Assembly (NCBI GenBank): GCA_937929915.1
Contig: CALFUN010000003.1
Coordinates: forward strand, 1-64,000
Direction: 5' to 3'
DNA length: 64,000 nucleotides
DNA from: an uncultured Caulobacterales bacterium
GTDB lineage: Bacteria > Pseudomonadota > Alphaproteobacteria > Caulobacterales > Maricaulaceae
Below, piece by piece: positions 39,895-49,835 of this stretch. The notes under the pieces are model-generated. The model was not told the DNA's origin, did no database searches, and saw only the letters and a list, made by a program, of their open reading frames with translations. Numbering within the stretch: the first letter of the stretch is position 1; each line of letters begins with the position of its first letter. The position numbers and the translations under genes are program-made.

Positions 39895-40437
39895 TTAAAG
39901 ACCTGGGAGCTTCGCGCCGCCAGGACGCCGTGTAATCTCAACCCCTTGTCCGCCCGTAGCCGAGTTAATCAACTCCAAACGGCGGGCTTCATTTTCTGCA
40001 TCAAGCTCTACGGGCTTACCGTTTTCGTCAATAATTTGACCATTTTTCCAAAACAACACACGGCTCGCAAAACCTTCCGTCTTGCGCTCGACAGAATTCA
40101 CACCATCAATTTCAAGACGAATTTCTTGATTAGCACGGCCAACACCGGCTTTCGCCATCAGTACGATTTCACCGCGAGTTGGCTCCGTTTCATCAATATC
40201 GCCAATGAGCGCATCACGCGCCGCTTTTTGGCTGTAATTATTTTCTGCCGAGCTTTCACCCACACGCGGCGGCTTTAAATTATACTCAGGCGGCACAACC
40301 AAAGGCGCTTTTGTGAGTATGTTAAACTCATTGGGCGCTTCTTTTGTGAGGCCAAGTGCTTTCGTTGCCGAAGTACAGCCTGTCATAGCGAGGCTAGATA
40401 TGGCCAAACTGGCAAAAATAAGACGTAGATGTGTCAT
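39895..40437 (-). CDS. DUF3035 family lipoprotein
   Basis: A 180-residue predicted lipoprotein from ATG 40437 with signal LRLIFASLAISSLAMTGC (lipid-attached cysteine about residue 20). The TKEAPNEFNILTKAPLVVPPEYNLKPP block is the DUF3035 signature, a family almost confined to Alphaproteobacteria and typically located next to lspA, as here. The upstream extension to 40539 is unlikely coding. Function unknown; an envelope-assembly role is a guess from location. Confidence 0.85.
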   Translation of the reverse strand: MTHLRLIFASLAISSLAMTGCTSATKALGLTKEAPNEFNILTKAPLVVPPEYNLKPPRVGESSAENNYSQKAARDALIGDIDETEPTRGEIVLMAKAGVGRANQEIRLEIDGVNSVERKTEGFASRVLFWKNGQIIDENGKPVELDAENEARRLELINSATGGQGVEITRRPGGAKLPGL

Positions 40438-40608
40438 GAAACGGCTTTCATAAAGTGAATCTTTTATTGTCTTTAACGCGGCAAAAGCCCGCCGCCAAGT
40501 GACCAAATGTTTAATTATCCCGAATAATACATCATCCATACGTATTTGATGCTTGCATCACGCGTCAGATCATCAAAGGCACCCAATAAGATATAAGCGT
40601 TTTACGCC

Positions 40609-41184
40609 TTATTCAGGGCTGAGTTTAAGGCTTTTCTCAAGCTTATCCATTTTAAAGCTTGCGAGTATGAGGCCGATTACTCCAACCGTGATAGCGCTAT
40701 CGGCGATATTAAAGACCCAATGAAAACCAATATCACCAAAATCTATGAAATCCGTCACAGCGCCAAATAAGAAACGGTCAATGCCATTCCCAACCGCGCC
40801 GCCAATCACCAGACCCAGTGAAAAACGCGTCAGATTATCACGACTTTGCTTAAATATATAAAGCAGCACACCGCACATCGCAAAAGCAAAAGCGGTCAAG
40901 CCCCAGCGCTTAAACTGCGAATCGCCTTGCAGCAATCCCCATGAGATCCCAAAATTACAGACCAGCGCCAAATCCATGACCCAAATCATATCCACGTCAA
41001 ATCCTGGATTGGGGGTAACTTCGCACACATTCATTGGAACTTTGAAGAATTTTGTCGCAGCATATTTCGTCCATTGATCAACTATCATAGTCACAACGGG
41101 GACAAACACGCCAAATAACGCCCAGTCAAATCTCGTAGGTCGCCGGCCAATTTCAATGGCAAGCGTTTGTTTTGCATCTCTCAT
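40609..41184 (-). CDS. lspA: Lipoprotein signal peptidase
   Basis: Inner-membrane aspartyl protease that removes lipoprotein signal peptides after lipidation. About 191 residues from ATG 41184 (GGGGAGCAACT upstream; an extension to 41220 is less likely). Four hydrophobic segments, with the first carrying VDQWTKYAATKFF. The catalytic aspartates are in GGAVGNGIDRFLFGAVTDFID and FNIADSAITVG. The third conserved block reads CNFGISWGLLQG, a variant of the usual NxGAAFG. It probably leads the lspA-DUF3035 unit. Confidence 0.94.
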   Translation of the reverse strand: MRDAKQTLAIEIGRRPTRFDWALFGVFVPVVTMIVDQWTKYAATKFFKVPMNVCEVTPNPGFDVDMIWVMDLALVCNFGISWGLLQGDSQFKRWGLTAFAFAMCGVLLYIFKQSRDNLTRFSLGLVIGGAVGNGIDRFLFGAVTDFIDFGDIGFHWVFNIADSAITVGVIGLILASFKMDKLEKSLKLSPE

Positions 41185-41379
41185 AGTTGCTCCCCTGCCA
41201 TGGTTGCCGCTCTTATGCAATGCAGAGCCTTATAAGCTTACCAATTTGTGAATTTCACTGTAATAGAGCGCAAAAGTAACCAATCTTTCATTGGCGCAGC
41301 GCAAGTTTATCGTTACATGTAAAAATGATTCATATAAAAGTCCGAATAATACGGATTATTTGAAAAATTGGGAAAATCT

Positions 41380-44300
41380 ATGCGCCACAATAATACGCCT
41401 ACCGCACGCCGCCTTATGCGCTCGGTTGCGAGTTTCGCGCTATCTCTTAGCTGTGCAAGCGCCGCAGGCGGTATAGCTTTCGCCCAAACCACAATCGACA
41501 CAGAAACAACTGCGCCTGTCAATACAACCGATTCGGGCGATATTACGATCACTGGGGCCGATGCCGCCGCAGGCACAACGGCAGGCTCGATCACTTTGAC
41601 TGATAATGCTGGCCCTGCCGTAACACTTAACTCGGATAATGCCGTCATTAACAACGGCGCGATTGTCATAGAAAGCACAAATGAAAACGGCGTAGATAAT
41701 GCTGTCGGCGTACTGCTTGAAGGCGGCGCAAACCGTAGTTACACGCAAGGCGGCTCTATTACGATAGAAGATAATTTTACACCTGAAAATACGGATGATG
41801 ATGCTCTCGCCGATGGGCCATTTGCACAAGGTACAGGCCGCACAGGTATTTTGATTTCAGGCGCCTCACCATTTGAAGGCAATGTCGAACTGCAAGCTGG
41901 CTCAAGCCTAACTATTGCGGGCAATGATAGTTTCGGGATTAACTTAGATAATACCGCCATGATGCAGGGCGGCTTAACAGGCAATCTGTTAACAGAGGGC
42001 AATATCCTAATCGCTGGTAACAATAACACAGCCATAAATGTCGCAAGTGATGTGACAGGTGATGTGAATAATACAGGCGGAATTGGCGTATTGGGCGAAA
42101 ACTCCAGCGCCTTTAATATTACAGGCGACATTGATGGCGGATTTCTAAATTCAGGCGTCATTACAAATACGGGGTTTCGTAGCAATACCAATGCGCGCCC
42201 TGCAACAGCTGGCGGCCCAACAGGCCGCGATGTGTTTGGCGCAGAAGACCTATTAAGCTCTGGGCCTGCAATTAATATTGAAAGCAATATTACAGGCGGT
42301 GTCTTCTTAGAGCAGCGCTTAGTGCCTGTCTTGGATGCAAATGGCGACCCTGCTGTAAATGCAGATGGGTCGGTGCAAATGCAGATCGCATCCACCAGTA
42401 ATATCCTACATTTTAGCCCCGTTGCCGCGATTGCGATTAATGGTAATGGCACTCCGATTGCCATTGGTACTATCGCAGCCATTACCGATCCAAATGACCC
42501 AGATTTTGAGGCTGGGCTGCAATTTGCCTTTATTAACCAAGGCACACTGACAGCCAGCGGTGTATTTGATGATTTTGATGCAACTGTTCTTGAAGTCACA
42601 AACGCCACACTTGAAGGCGGTATTAGTAATGAAGGCAGCTTGACCGCCAGTACATTTGCCGCGCCCGTGCCTTTAAATGACACCACACGCGGCTCTGCTA
42701 TTGCACGCGTTATCGTCTTGGGCGACCAAGCCATTGCTGATCAAATCAACAATTCGGGCATCATACAAGCCGCTGTCCAAGAAGCGACTGATGTTGTTTT
42801 CGCTGATATAAACAACCCTATTCCAGCACGCGACATAACGGCGATCGCTATCGATATTAGCGAAACCGCATCGACCAATAGCCTGATAAATACAAACACG
42901 ATCACATCCGTCATTCTGGGTCGCCAAGGCACTGTCATTGCCATTCGAGATGCCTCGGGCACCTTAACATCAATCACAAATACAAATACAATAACGGCAT
43001 CTGGCATAAACTCAGACCCAACAGGTGCCAGTGCAACGGATTTTGATGCCATCGCCATTGATGTATCAAATAACACAACAGGTTTTACATTTAATCAATT
43101 CCAACAGGCGGACACAGACCCGAATGACGCTATCTTGCCGCCAACGCCGAATACGAACGGGGATATATTACTCGGCGATGGTGATGATGTTGTCACGGCA
43201 TCAGCTGGTAATATCAATGGAGACATTGATTTTGCAGGCGGAGATGACACGTTTGGCCTATCTGGCGGAACAAGCTTTACAGGCGACATTACCAATACAG
43301 ATGGCTTAACCTTAAGTGTCACCCAAGGCGCGAGCGTGGCCTTAAACACCTCTCAAGATGTGGCCCTTACCGAAGCCACATTTGACGGGTCTTCTAGTTT
43401 TAGCCCCGTGATTGACGGCCTGGCAGGGAATGCGTCTGCGCTCAACGCAACAGGCGACATTACCTTTGCCGCAGGCGCATCTATTTCGCCTATTCTCAAT
43501 AATATTATTGGTCTGACCCAAGGCGGACTGGATACGTTTGCCATTGCCTCAGCGGGCGGTAATTTAACCATTGGTGATATTGCCACGCTTAACGGCGGAA
43601 TTAATCCGTTTTTATTCAATACAAGCTTTGCACTTGCTGACGGAGACCCCAATACGCTTGTTGTCACACTCGATCTACGTGACCCGAACCTTTCTATAGC
43701 GGATGGCGGCTTAGGCCTAGATGCGGCGCAAGCTGGCCTAACAGCGAACGGCGTTGAAAACTCTGTGTTTAATGCCGTTCTTGAAAACCTGTCCAGCGCA
43801 ACGGAGCTGGGAGATGCTTTCGCAAATATTACGGATGGCAATAGCTTTAACAGTGCCTATAATCAAATCTTGCCTGAAATCGGGGCCGCTGCTCGCCAAT
43901 TTGTCCTCGCTGGCGTGGACGGCTCAACAGGGGCTGTTGGCAACCATCTGGACGCGGCGCGCCGCTCTCAAGATAAATCAGGCGGGGCATGGCTTCAGCA
44001 TTTCGCCTATTTTGCAGATCGCGAGCTTGCAGGACAATCTGAGCAATTTCGCGGTTCTGGTTTTGGGTTTACAGGCGGGATTGATACGGCATGGGGGCCG
44101 TTCCATGCGATTGGCCTTAATCTTGGCTTCTCCAGTACCGAAGTCGAAGACGTTGTCGGTCAAGACGAGCCGCTTGATATTATTACCCTTCAAGGCGGCG
44201 CTTATGCAGGGCTTGAATTTGGCAATCTGAGTTTGAGCGCTTATGGCGGGGGCGGTTATAGTGACTTTGAGCAAAGCCGTCAGGTAAATTTTGATGATTT

Positions 44301-44826
44301 CTTTGGCTTTGCCGAAGGTGATTGGGACGGAACACATATAAATGGCTCTTTGCGCGCTGGATATGACATCGAACTGTCCGAGAAATTTTGGATACGCCCT
44401 GCCGCCTCTATCGACTATCTGCGCTTATCGGAAAATGCTTATACAGAAAGCGGAACATTTGGCGTCGCACTTGACGTTGATGAGCGCACATCTGATCTGG
44501 GTTCAGCCAGCGCAACCATTAATCTTGGCGCGCGCTTTGAAGGTAAACGTACATGGATACGCCCAAGTCTGCGTGTTGGCTATAAATATGACTTCATCAA
44601 TGACCCGACACTAACCAGTTTCCGGTTTGCCAATGGCGGAAATGATGCATTAAGCCGACAAACGGCAGAGCTGCAATCCTTCCTCTTCCCAGATCAAGGT
44701 CTATTGCTTGGGTTTTCATTATCTGCAGGCTCGGCCTTTTCATCTGTTGGGTTAGATTTTGATAGCGACATCCGAGACGGATTTATCCGGCATACGGGCC
44801 GTATCGTTTTCCGCTTATTATTCTAA
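41380..44826 (+). CDS. Autotransporter (type Va secretion) outer-membrane protein
   Basis: About 1148 residues from ATG 41380 (GGGA upstream; a TTG at 41368 is in frame). A long signal peptide (RRLMRSVASFALSLSCASAAGGIAFAQ) is followed by an Asn/Gly/Thr-rich passenger of roughly 850 residues with beta-helix-like motifs (ITNTDGLTL, NNGAIVIES, ISNEGSLTAS). The last 270 residues form an autotransporter barrel (GAWLQHFAYFADRE, FGFTGGIDTAWG, AYAGLEFGNLSLSAYGGGG, LRAGYDIELSEKFWIRP) with terminal FRLLF. Its TAA stop is in the same frame as glnE. Passenger function is unknown; adhesion is the usual guess. Confidence 0.9.
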   Translation: MRHNNTPTARRLMRSVASFALSLSCASAAGGIAFAQTTIDTETTAPVNTTDSGDITITGADAAAGTTAGSITLTDNAGPAVTLNSDNAVINNGAIVIESTNENGVDNAVGVLLEGGANRSYTQGGSITIEDNFTPENTDDDALADGPFAQGTGRTGILISGASPFEGNVELQAGSSLTIAGNDSFGINLDNTAMMQGGLTGNLLTEGNILIAGNNNTAINVASDVTGDVNNTGGIGVLGENSSAFNITGDIDGGFLNSGVITNTGFRSNTNARPATAGGPTGRDVFGAEDLLSSGPAINIESNITGGVFLEQRLVPVLDANGDPAVNADGSVQMQIASTSNILHFSPVAAIAINGNGTPIAIGTIAAITDPNDPDFEAGLQFAFINQGTLTASGVFDDFDATVLEVTNATLEGGISNEGSLTASTFAAPVPLNDTTRGSAIARVIVLGDQAIADQINNSGIIQAAVQEATDVVFADINNPIPARDITAIAIDISETASTNSLINTNTITSVILGRQGTVIAIRDASGTLTSITNTNTITASGINSDPTGASATDFDAIAIDVSNNTTGFTFNQFQQADTDPNDAILPPTPNTNGDILLGDGDDVVTASAGNINGDIDFAGGDDTFGLSGGTSFTGDITNTDGLTLSVTQGASVALNTSQDVALTEATFDGSSSFSPVIDGLAGNASALNATGDITFAAGASISPILNNIIGLTQGGLDTFAIASAGGNLTIGDIATLNGGINPFLFNTSFALADGDPNTLVVTLDLRDPNLSIADGGLGLDAAQAGLTANGVENSVFNAVLENLSSATELGDAFANITDGNSFNSAYNQILPEIGAAARQFVLAGVDGSTGAVGNHLDAARRSQDKSGGAWLQHFAYFADRELAGQSEQFRGSGFGFTGGIDTAWGPFHAIGLNLGFSSTEVEDVVGQDEPLDIITLQGGAYAGLEFGNLSLSAYGGGGYSDFEQSRQVNFDDFFGFAEGDWDGTHINGSLRAGYDIELSEKFWIRPAASIDYLRLSENAYTESGTFGVALDVDERTSDLGSASATINLGARFEGKRTWIRPSLRVGYKYDFINDPTLTSFRFANGGNDALSRQTAELQSFLFPDQGLLLGFSLSAGSAFSSVGLDFDSDIRDGFIRHTGRIVFRLLF

Positions 44827-44847
44827 TCCCTCGCGCTAGGTCAGACG

Positions 44848-47469
44848 ATTTCCAGCCGCGTAGATAGCTCATATATCGAAAAAAGCCCCTATCTCGCAGG
44901 GCTTTTAAACCGCCATCCCAACGCCTTATTTGAAATTCCAGATAGGCTGGAGCAATGCATAGATCGTGCGGCCCGCATAGACACCGCGCAAGAGCTACAA
45001 GACCTCAAAGACATATTTGCCCTAGCATGGTGCGCGGCAACTACCGCGCAAATACGCCCCTTCGAAACGCTTAGTGAGTTACAGAGTAAATTCGCCGCAG
45101 CCTCTATCAACACGGCTTTGCGGCTAGCTTGGCAAGATACCGCCAAGCGCTTTAAGCTCAAACTACCGGACGGCGATATTGACGGTTTATTTGTCTTGGG
45201 CCTTGGCAAGCTTGGCGGGCGTGATTTAAATTTTTCATCTGATGTCGATTTGATTGGATTTTACGATCCTGATGTCGTGCCTGTGCCAAAAACACTCGGA
45301 CAAACGCATATTTGCAGCAAAGTTTTGCAGGCCATGACACAGATATTAAATCCTCGAAACGCGCCTGACTTTATCTGGCGGGTCGATTGGCGGTTACGGC
45401 CCGAAAGCTCTGGCACGGGCCTTGCCATGTCGACGGGGAATGCGGAAAATTTCTATTTTACCCGTGCTGTGCCGTGGCACCGTCTCGCCTTAATGAAGGC
45501 GCAAATTGTTGGCGGTGATACAGCTATTGGCGAGGCTTTTCTCAAAACCATCACACCTTTTATCTGGCGGCAAAATTTAGATTTCCGCGCGCTTGATGAT
45601 CTCGCCGATTTAAAAACACGGATCAATCTGGAACACCCTGCCTTGCGCCAAGAACGCGCTCAACCTGACCCGATAACGCCAAATATAAGCGGGTTTAATG
45701 TTAAATTAGGCCGCGGCGGCATACGCGAAATTGAATTTATCGCCAATGCACAGCAGCTTATCTGGGGCGGGAAACACTATAAGCTTCGCACGACAAATAC
45801 GCTAGAGGCTCTGCGCTTACTCTGCGAAACTGGGCATATAAGTGCCAAAGAATATGACACCTTGCGGCCGATCTATATCGGTCTAAGACAGCTTGAAAAT
45901 GCTATTCAAATGATTGGGAATGAACAAACCCATATCGTACCCGACACTCCAGACGCCATAGACATCATTCAAACATTTTTACGCCAAGATGATTGGGAGG
46001 CTTATAGCGTTAAAATTTATGAATGGCGTAAAAGCGTCAATACCATTTTCGAGAAATTATTTAATGCGGAAAATAGCGAGGAGAAGGCAGATACCGTCCC
46101 CGCAATTAGTCTTAGCCCGCAAAGCTCCGCCATCGCCAAAAGCTGGGCAAATGGGTTTGATAATCATGGATTAGCTCAAAATAGCCTCTCGGCATTTCGC
46201 GGTCTTGGACAGTCTTTGTTAAGCCGTGTGTTAAATTCAAGTTCCGAGTCTGATACCGCTTTTGTTCATATTGATCACTTTCTCAAAGACCTGTCGAGAT
46301 CAGAGCAATATTTGCATTTATTACGGCGAAACCCAAAGCTTTTAGACGCGCTGATAACGCCTCTACTCCACTCCCCGCATATGACAGAGTTACTGAGGCA
46401 ATCCCCGCATATTATCGATGTGTTTTTATCAGCACAAAGCTATATTAATGCGCCCAAAGATAACTTCATACCCGATACAGATTTCGTTCTAGCCGAAACA
46501 GATTATGAAACACGGCTAGAGCGTTTGCGCCGTTTCGTAAATGAGCATTTATTTCAATATTATCATGAATTTATGCGGCAGGCCGATACTCTGCATAGCT
46601 TACAGTCTCGCCTGACAAACCTTGCCGAGATTACGATAGATACATCCTTAAAAATCGTCCAAGAGGATTTAGGTTTAAGCACTATGCCCGTCGCCGTTTT
46701 AGGACTTGGGAAAATGGGGACACAGCGTATGGCGCCGCTCTCTGATATTGATCTAGTGTTTATCTTTGATGATGACATGAATAGCGAGCTTTCCGCGCAA
46801 ATTGTCAGACGATTGCGCACAGCTCTGACCACGAAATTACGCGAAGGCATTGCCTATGATTTAGATATGCGGCTGCGCCCTTCAGGACGCTCTGGCCCGC
46901 CCGCCGTTAAGCTTGCCGCCTTTGCCAAACACCATAATGAACGCGCGAAAACATGGGAACATATCGCCCTTGCCCATGGCCGCACTGTCGCAGGTGATAA
47001 AACTCTTGGCAATAAAGTCGAACATATTCGCCAAGACATAATCACGCGAAAGCGCGACACGTCTCAATTTAAAACAGATGCCGCACTCATGTGGTCACGC
47101 ATTGCCGAGCAGCGTATAACCGATACACCCGCGCAGATCATCAACGCCAAGCTCCGTACTGGCGGCTTGATGCAAGCCGAATATTTAGATGCCTGCAATA
47201 TTATACTGGATCTGCCGCGCACAACATTACCTGCCATTGCTGTTTACTCAGAGCAGCAAATCTGGGAACGGCTTTTAGGACTAACGGATACGGCTTTGGT
47301 AGATATACCAAAGCGGTTTAAAAGTGCGGTACTAGGCGGCAGGCCCGAACGCGTTTATCAAAACATAATCAAATCACATCAGAGCGATGTCACCAAAGCT
47401 ATGAATAAAATGTTCAAAAAAATCACGATCCCTCAAGACCATATCGAGGCGCCTATCCTCTGGACGTAA
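44848..47469 (+). CDS. glnE: Glutamine synthetase adenylyltransferase/deadenylase GlnE (start uncertain)
   Basis: Controls glutamine synthetase by adding and removing AMP. The deadenylase domain has LGLGKLGGRDLNFSSDVDLI and the adenylyltransferase domain LGLGKMGTQRMAPLSDIDLVFIF, separated by the RGGIREIEFIAN regulatory region. The frame is open from the autotransporter stop at 44826, and residues such as IEKSPYLAGLLNRHP upstream of 45118 fit the family N-terminus. No in-frame ATG, GTG or TTG precedes TTG 45118, which would discard about 90 family residues and lacks a ribosome-binding site. ATT 44848, seven bases after AGG, is given as a guess. The product is still somewhat short for GlnE (about 870 against roughly 950). 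Confidence 0.85.
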   Translation: MSSRVDSSYIEKSPYLAGLLNRHPNALFEIPDRLEQCIDRAARIDTAQELQDLKDIFALAWCAATTAQIRPFETLSELQSKFAAASINTALRLAWQDTAKRFKLKLPDGDIDGLFVLGLGKLGGRDLNFSSDVDLIGFYDPDVVPVPKTLGQTHICSKVLQAMTQILNPRNAPDFIWRVDWRLRPESSGTGLAMSTGNAENFYFTRAVPWHRLALMKAQIVGGDTAIGEAFLKTITPFIWRQNLDFRALDDLADLKTRINLEHPALRQERAQPDPITPNISGFNVKLGRGGIREIEFIANAQQLIWGGKHYKLRTTNTLEALRLLCETGHISAKEYDTLRPIYIGLRQLENAIQMIGNEQTHIVPDTPDAIDIIQTFLRQDDWEAYSVKIYEWRKSVNTIFEKLFNAENSEEKADTVPAISLSPQSSAIAKSWANGFDNHGLAQNSLSAFRGLGQSLLSRVLNSSSESDTAFVHIDHFLKDLSRSEQYLHLLRRNPKLLDALITPLLHSPHMTELLRQSPHIIDVFLSAQSYINAPKDNFIPDTDFVLAETDYETRLERLRRFVNEHLFQYYHEFMRQADTLHSLQSRLTNLAEITIDTSLKIVQEDLGLSTMPVAVLGLGKMGTQRMAPLSDIDLVFIFDDDMNSELSAQIVRRLRTALTTKLREGIAYDLDMRLRPSGRSGPPAVKLAAFAKHHNERAKTWEHIALAHGRTVAGDKTLGNKVEHIRQDIITRKRDTSQFKTDAALMWSRIAEQRITDTPAQIINAKLRTGGLMQAEYLDACNIILDLPRTTLPAIAVYSEQQIWERLLGLTDTALVDIPKRFKSAVLGGRPERVYQNIIKSHQSDVTKAMNKMFKKITIPQDHIEAPILWT

Positions 47470-47584
47470 AAATTCAACAAGAAAAACACCTATAAGCCTT
47501 GCCCTGTTTCCTATAGGCTCCATAGTCACAGGTGATTCACATATCCAGTGATATAACTAAGCGATTTTAAGAGACTCTCAATCT

Positions 47585-49585
47585 ATGGCTCAAAGCAAGA
47601 AAAAAGACTTGTTCCAAGACAAAAAAGCTGCGGCGGAGAGTAATTATTCCGCCAAGGATATTGAAGTCCTTGAAGGCTTAGAGCCTGTCCGCTTACGCCC
47701 CGGCATGTATATTGGCGGCACGGATGATCGCGCCTTGCATCACCTTTTTGCCGAAGTCATTGATAATTCTATGGACGAAGCCGTCGCGGGTCACGCCAGC
47801 CGCATTGAAGTCGAGCTTGATGCTGACGGATTTTTATCTGTGATGGATAATGGCCGCGGCATTCCCATTGGCCCGCATCCGAAATTTCCCAAAAAATCAG
47901 CCCTCGAAGTCATCATGACAGAGCTACATTCTGGCGGGAAATTTTCGAGCGATGCTTATGAGACATCAGGCGGGTTGCACGGTGTTGGCGTGTCGGTTGT
48001 AAATGCGCTCTCAGACTTTCTAGAGGTCGAAGTTGCGCGCAATAAAGAGCTGCACCTAATGAAGTTTGAACGCGGCAAGCCGATTGGCAAGATTAAAAAT
48101 CTTGGCACCATCAATAATCGCCGCGGCACCAAAGTTCGCTTTCACCCTGATGCTGAAATTTTTGGCCCCAAAGCAGCTTTTCGTGCGGCCAAGCTTTTCA
48201 CAATGGCGCGGGCCAAAGCTTACCTACAACCGGGTGTCGAAATTCGCTGGAAATGTGCGCCTGAAAAGCTCAAAATGACTCCAGATATTCCTGAAACGGC
48301 TGTGTTTCATTTCCCGGGTGGTTTGTCAGATTATCTCAAAGAAACCCTTGCAGGCAAAGCTCAAATCACCTCTGATATTTTTTCTGGCCGCTCTAAAAAA
48401 GACACAGGACATGGCCGCGTCGAATGGGCAATTACATGGTCCCCCGAAGGTTACGGCGAGGCTGATAGCTTTGTGCGCTCTTATTGTAACACCGTCCCAA
48501 CGCCGGGCGGCGGAACCCATGAAGCGGGATTACGCGCAGCCATTACCAAAGGCTTACGGGCCTATGCTGACATTGCAGGCATGGGCAAGAAAACCTCTCA
48601 TGTTACGCCAGATGATGTGATGTTTGGTGCAGGCGCGCTTGTTTCCGTTTTTATTAAATCACCTGAATTTCAAGGCCAAACCAAAGATCGCCTCTCCAAT
48701 TCCGAAGCCGCGCGCCTTGTCGAAAATGCTGTGCGCGACCCGTTTGATCATTACCTTGCCAGCTCACCCAAAGACGCAAACCTGCTGCTTGAATGGGCGA
48801 TAGAGCGCGCAGATGAGCGTATTAAGCGCCGCAAAGCCCGCGATGTAAAACGCAAATCCGCTACCAAGAAACTCCGCCTTCCTGGCAAGCTCGCCGACTG
48901 CTCTCGTAAGGGCAGCGAAGACACGGAAATCTTCATCGTTGAGGGCGATAGTGCGGGCGGGTCAGCCAAACAAGCCCGCTCACGCGAAACACAAGCTATC
49001 TTGCCGCTTAAGGGGAAAATCCTCAATGTTGAGAGCGCGACCATGGCAAAAATTCAAGCCAATGCCGAGATTTCTGATCTGTGTACGGCGCTTGGTATCG
49101 GACTTGGTAAAAAATTCGAGCTAGATGATCTGCGCTATGAACGCGTAGTAATTATGACCGATGCCGATGTGGACGGCGCGCATATCGCAGCTTTGCTCAT
49201 TACATTTTTCTACCGCTATACGCCGGGATTAATTGAAGCGGGGCAGCTCTATATGGCCATGCCGCCCCTTTATAAACTCACTCAAGGCAATAAGACAATT
49301 TATGCCATTGATGATGCCCACCGTGCAGAGCTGATGGAAACCGAGTTTACAGGCAAAGGCAAAGTGGAAGTTGGCCGGTTTAAAGGCCTTGGCGAAATGA
49401 ACCCCGCCCAGCTTAAAGTCACAACAATGAACCCTGCAACGCGCACTCTGGCCCGCATCACGATTGATAATGAAGATGCAATGACAACAGAATCGCTCGT
49501 TGAAACTCTGATGGGGAAAAAATCAGAACTACGCTATGAATATATCCAAGAACACGCCCAATTCGTGGATGTTAGCGGGGTTTAA
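47585..49585 (+). CDS. parE: DNA topoisomerase IV subunit B
   Basis: ATPase subunit of topoisomerase IV, which unlinks daughter chromosomes. The 666 residues have GHKL motifs (RPGMYIGGTDDRALHHL, EVIDNSMDEAVAG, DNGRGIP, SGGLHGVGVSVVNAL) and the TOPRIM domain (EDTEIFIVEGDSAGGSAKQ, IMTDADVDGAHIAALL). Ending in RYEYIQEHAQFVDVSGV, and at about 670 residues without the insertion of GyrB, it is ParE rather than GyrB. Lys/Asp-rich residues precede the core. A GANTC site (GACTC) lies just before the start. Confidence 0.95.
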   Translation: MAQSKKKDLFQDKKAAAESNYSAKDIEVLEGLEPVRLRPGMYIGGTDDRALHHLFAEVIDNSMDEAVAGHASRIEVELDADGFLSVMDNGRGIPIGPHPKFPKKSALEVIMTELHSGGKFSSDAYETSGGLHGVGVSVVNALSDFLEVEVARNKELHLMKFERGKPIGKIKNLGTINNRRGTKVRFHPDAEIFGPKAAFRAAKLFTMARAKAYLQPGVEIRWKCAPEKLKMTPDIPETAVFHFPGGLSDYLKETLAGKAQITSDIFSGRSKKDTGHGRVEWAITWSPEGYGEADSFVRSYCNTVPTPGGGTHEAGLRAAITKGLRAYADIAGMGKKTSHVTPDDVMFGAGALVSVFIKSPEFQGQTKDRLSNSEAARLVENAVRDPFDHYLASSPKDANLLLEWAIERADERIKRRKARDVKRKSATKKLRLPGKLADCSRKGSEDTEIFIVEGDSAGGSAKQARSRETQAILPLKGKILNVESATMAKIQANAEISDLCTALGIGLGKKFELDDLRYERVVIMTDADVDGAHIAALLITFFYRYTPGLIEAGQLYMAMPPLYKLTQGNKTIYAIDDAHRAELMETEFTGKGKVEVGRFKGLGEMNPAQLKVTTMNPATRTLARITIDNEDAMTTESLVETLMGKKSELRYEYIQEHAQFVDVSGV

Positions 49586-49835
49586 ATGGCGCCTTACGCT
49601 TAAACCTGCTGAACAAGTGTTAAGCGGCATACCGAATTAAAGGCACATGGTTTTCATGAATGTTAAGGCAGTCATCTTTAAAGCCTTCAAAAGCGATTTC
49701 TTATTTAAGCTTATTTGACCGTCTCATAAGTCATAAAACCAGCCCATTTGTCTCAAGCCAACCCTTTTAAACATTCCTCAAGGTTTTCATGCTCTAATCT
49801 TCTCGCAGTGGGTGTGCAGATTGAGTTAAACTGGG

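Noticed and set aside
41739-42734. 331-residue minus-strand open frame inside the autotransporter
   Set aside because: It is antisense to a clear passenger region, is Pro/Ser-rich low complexity, and has no domain or ribosome-binding site.
45118-45120. TTG as the glnE start
   Set aside because: It would cut about 90 codons of sequence that reads as GlnE, and has no ribosome-binding site.
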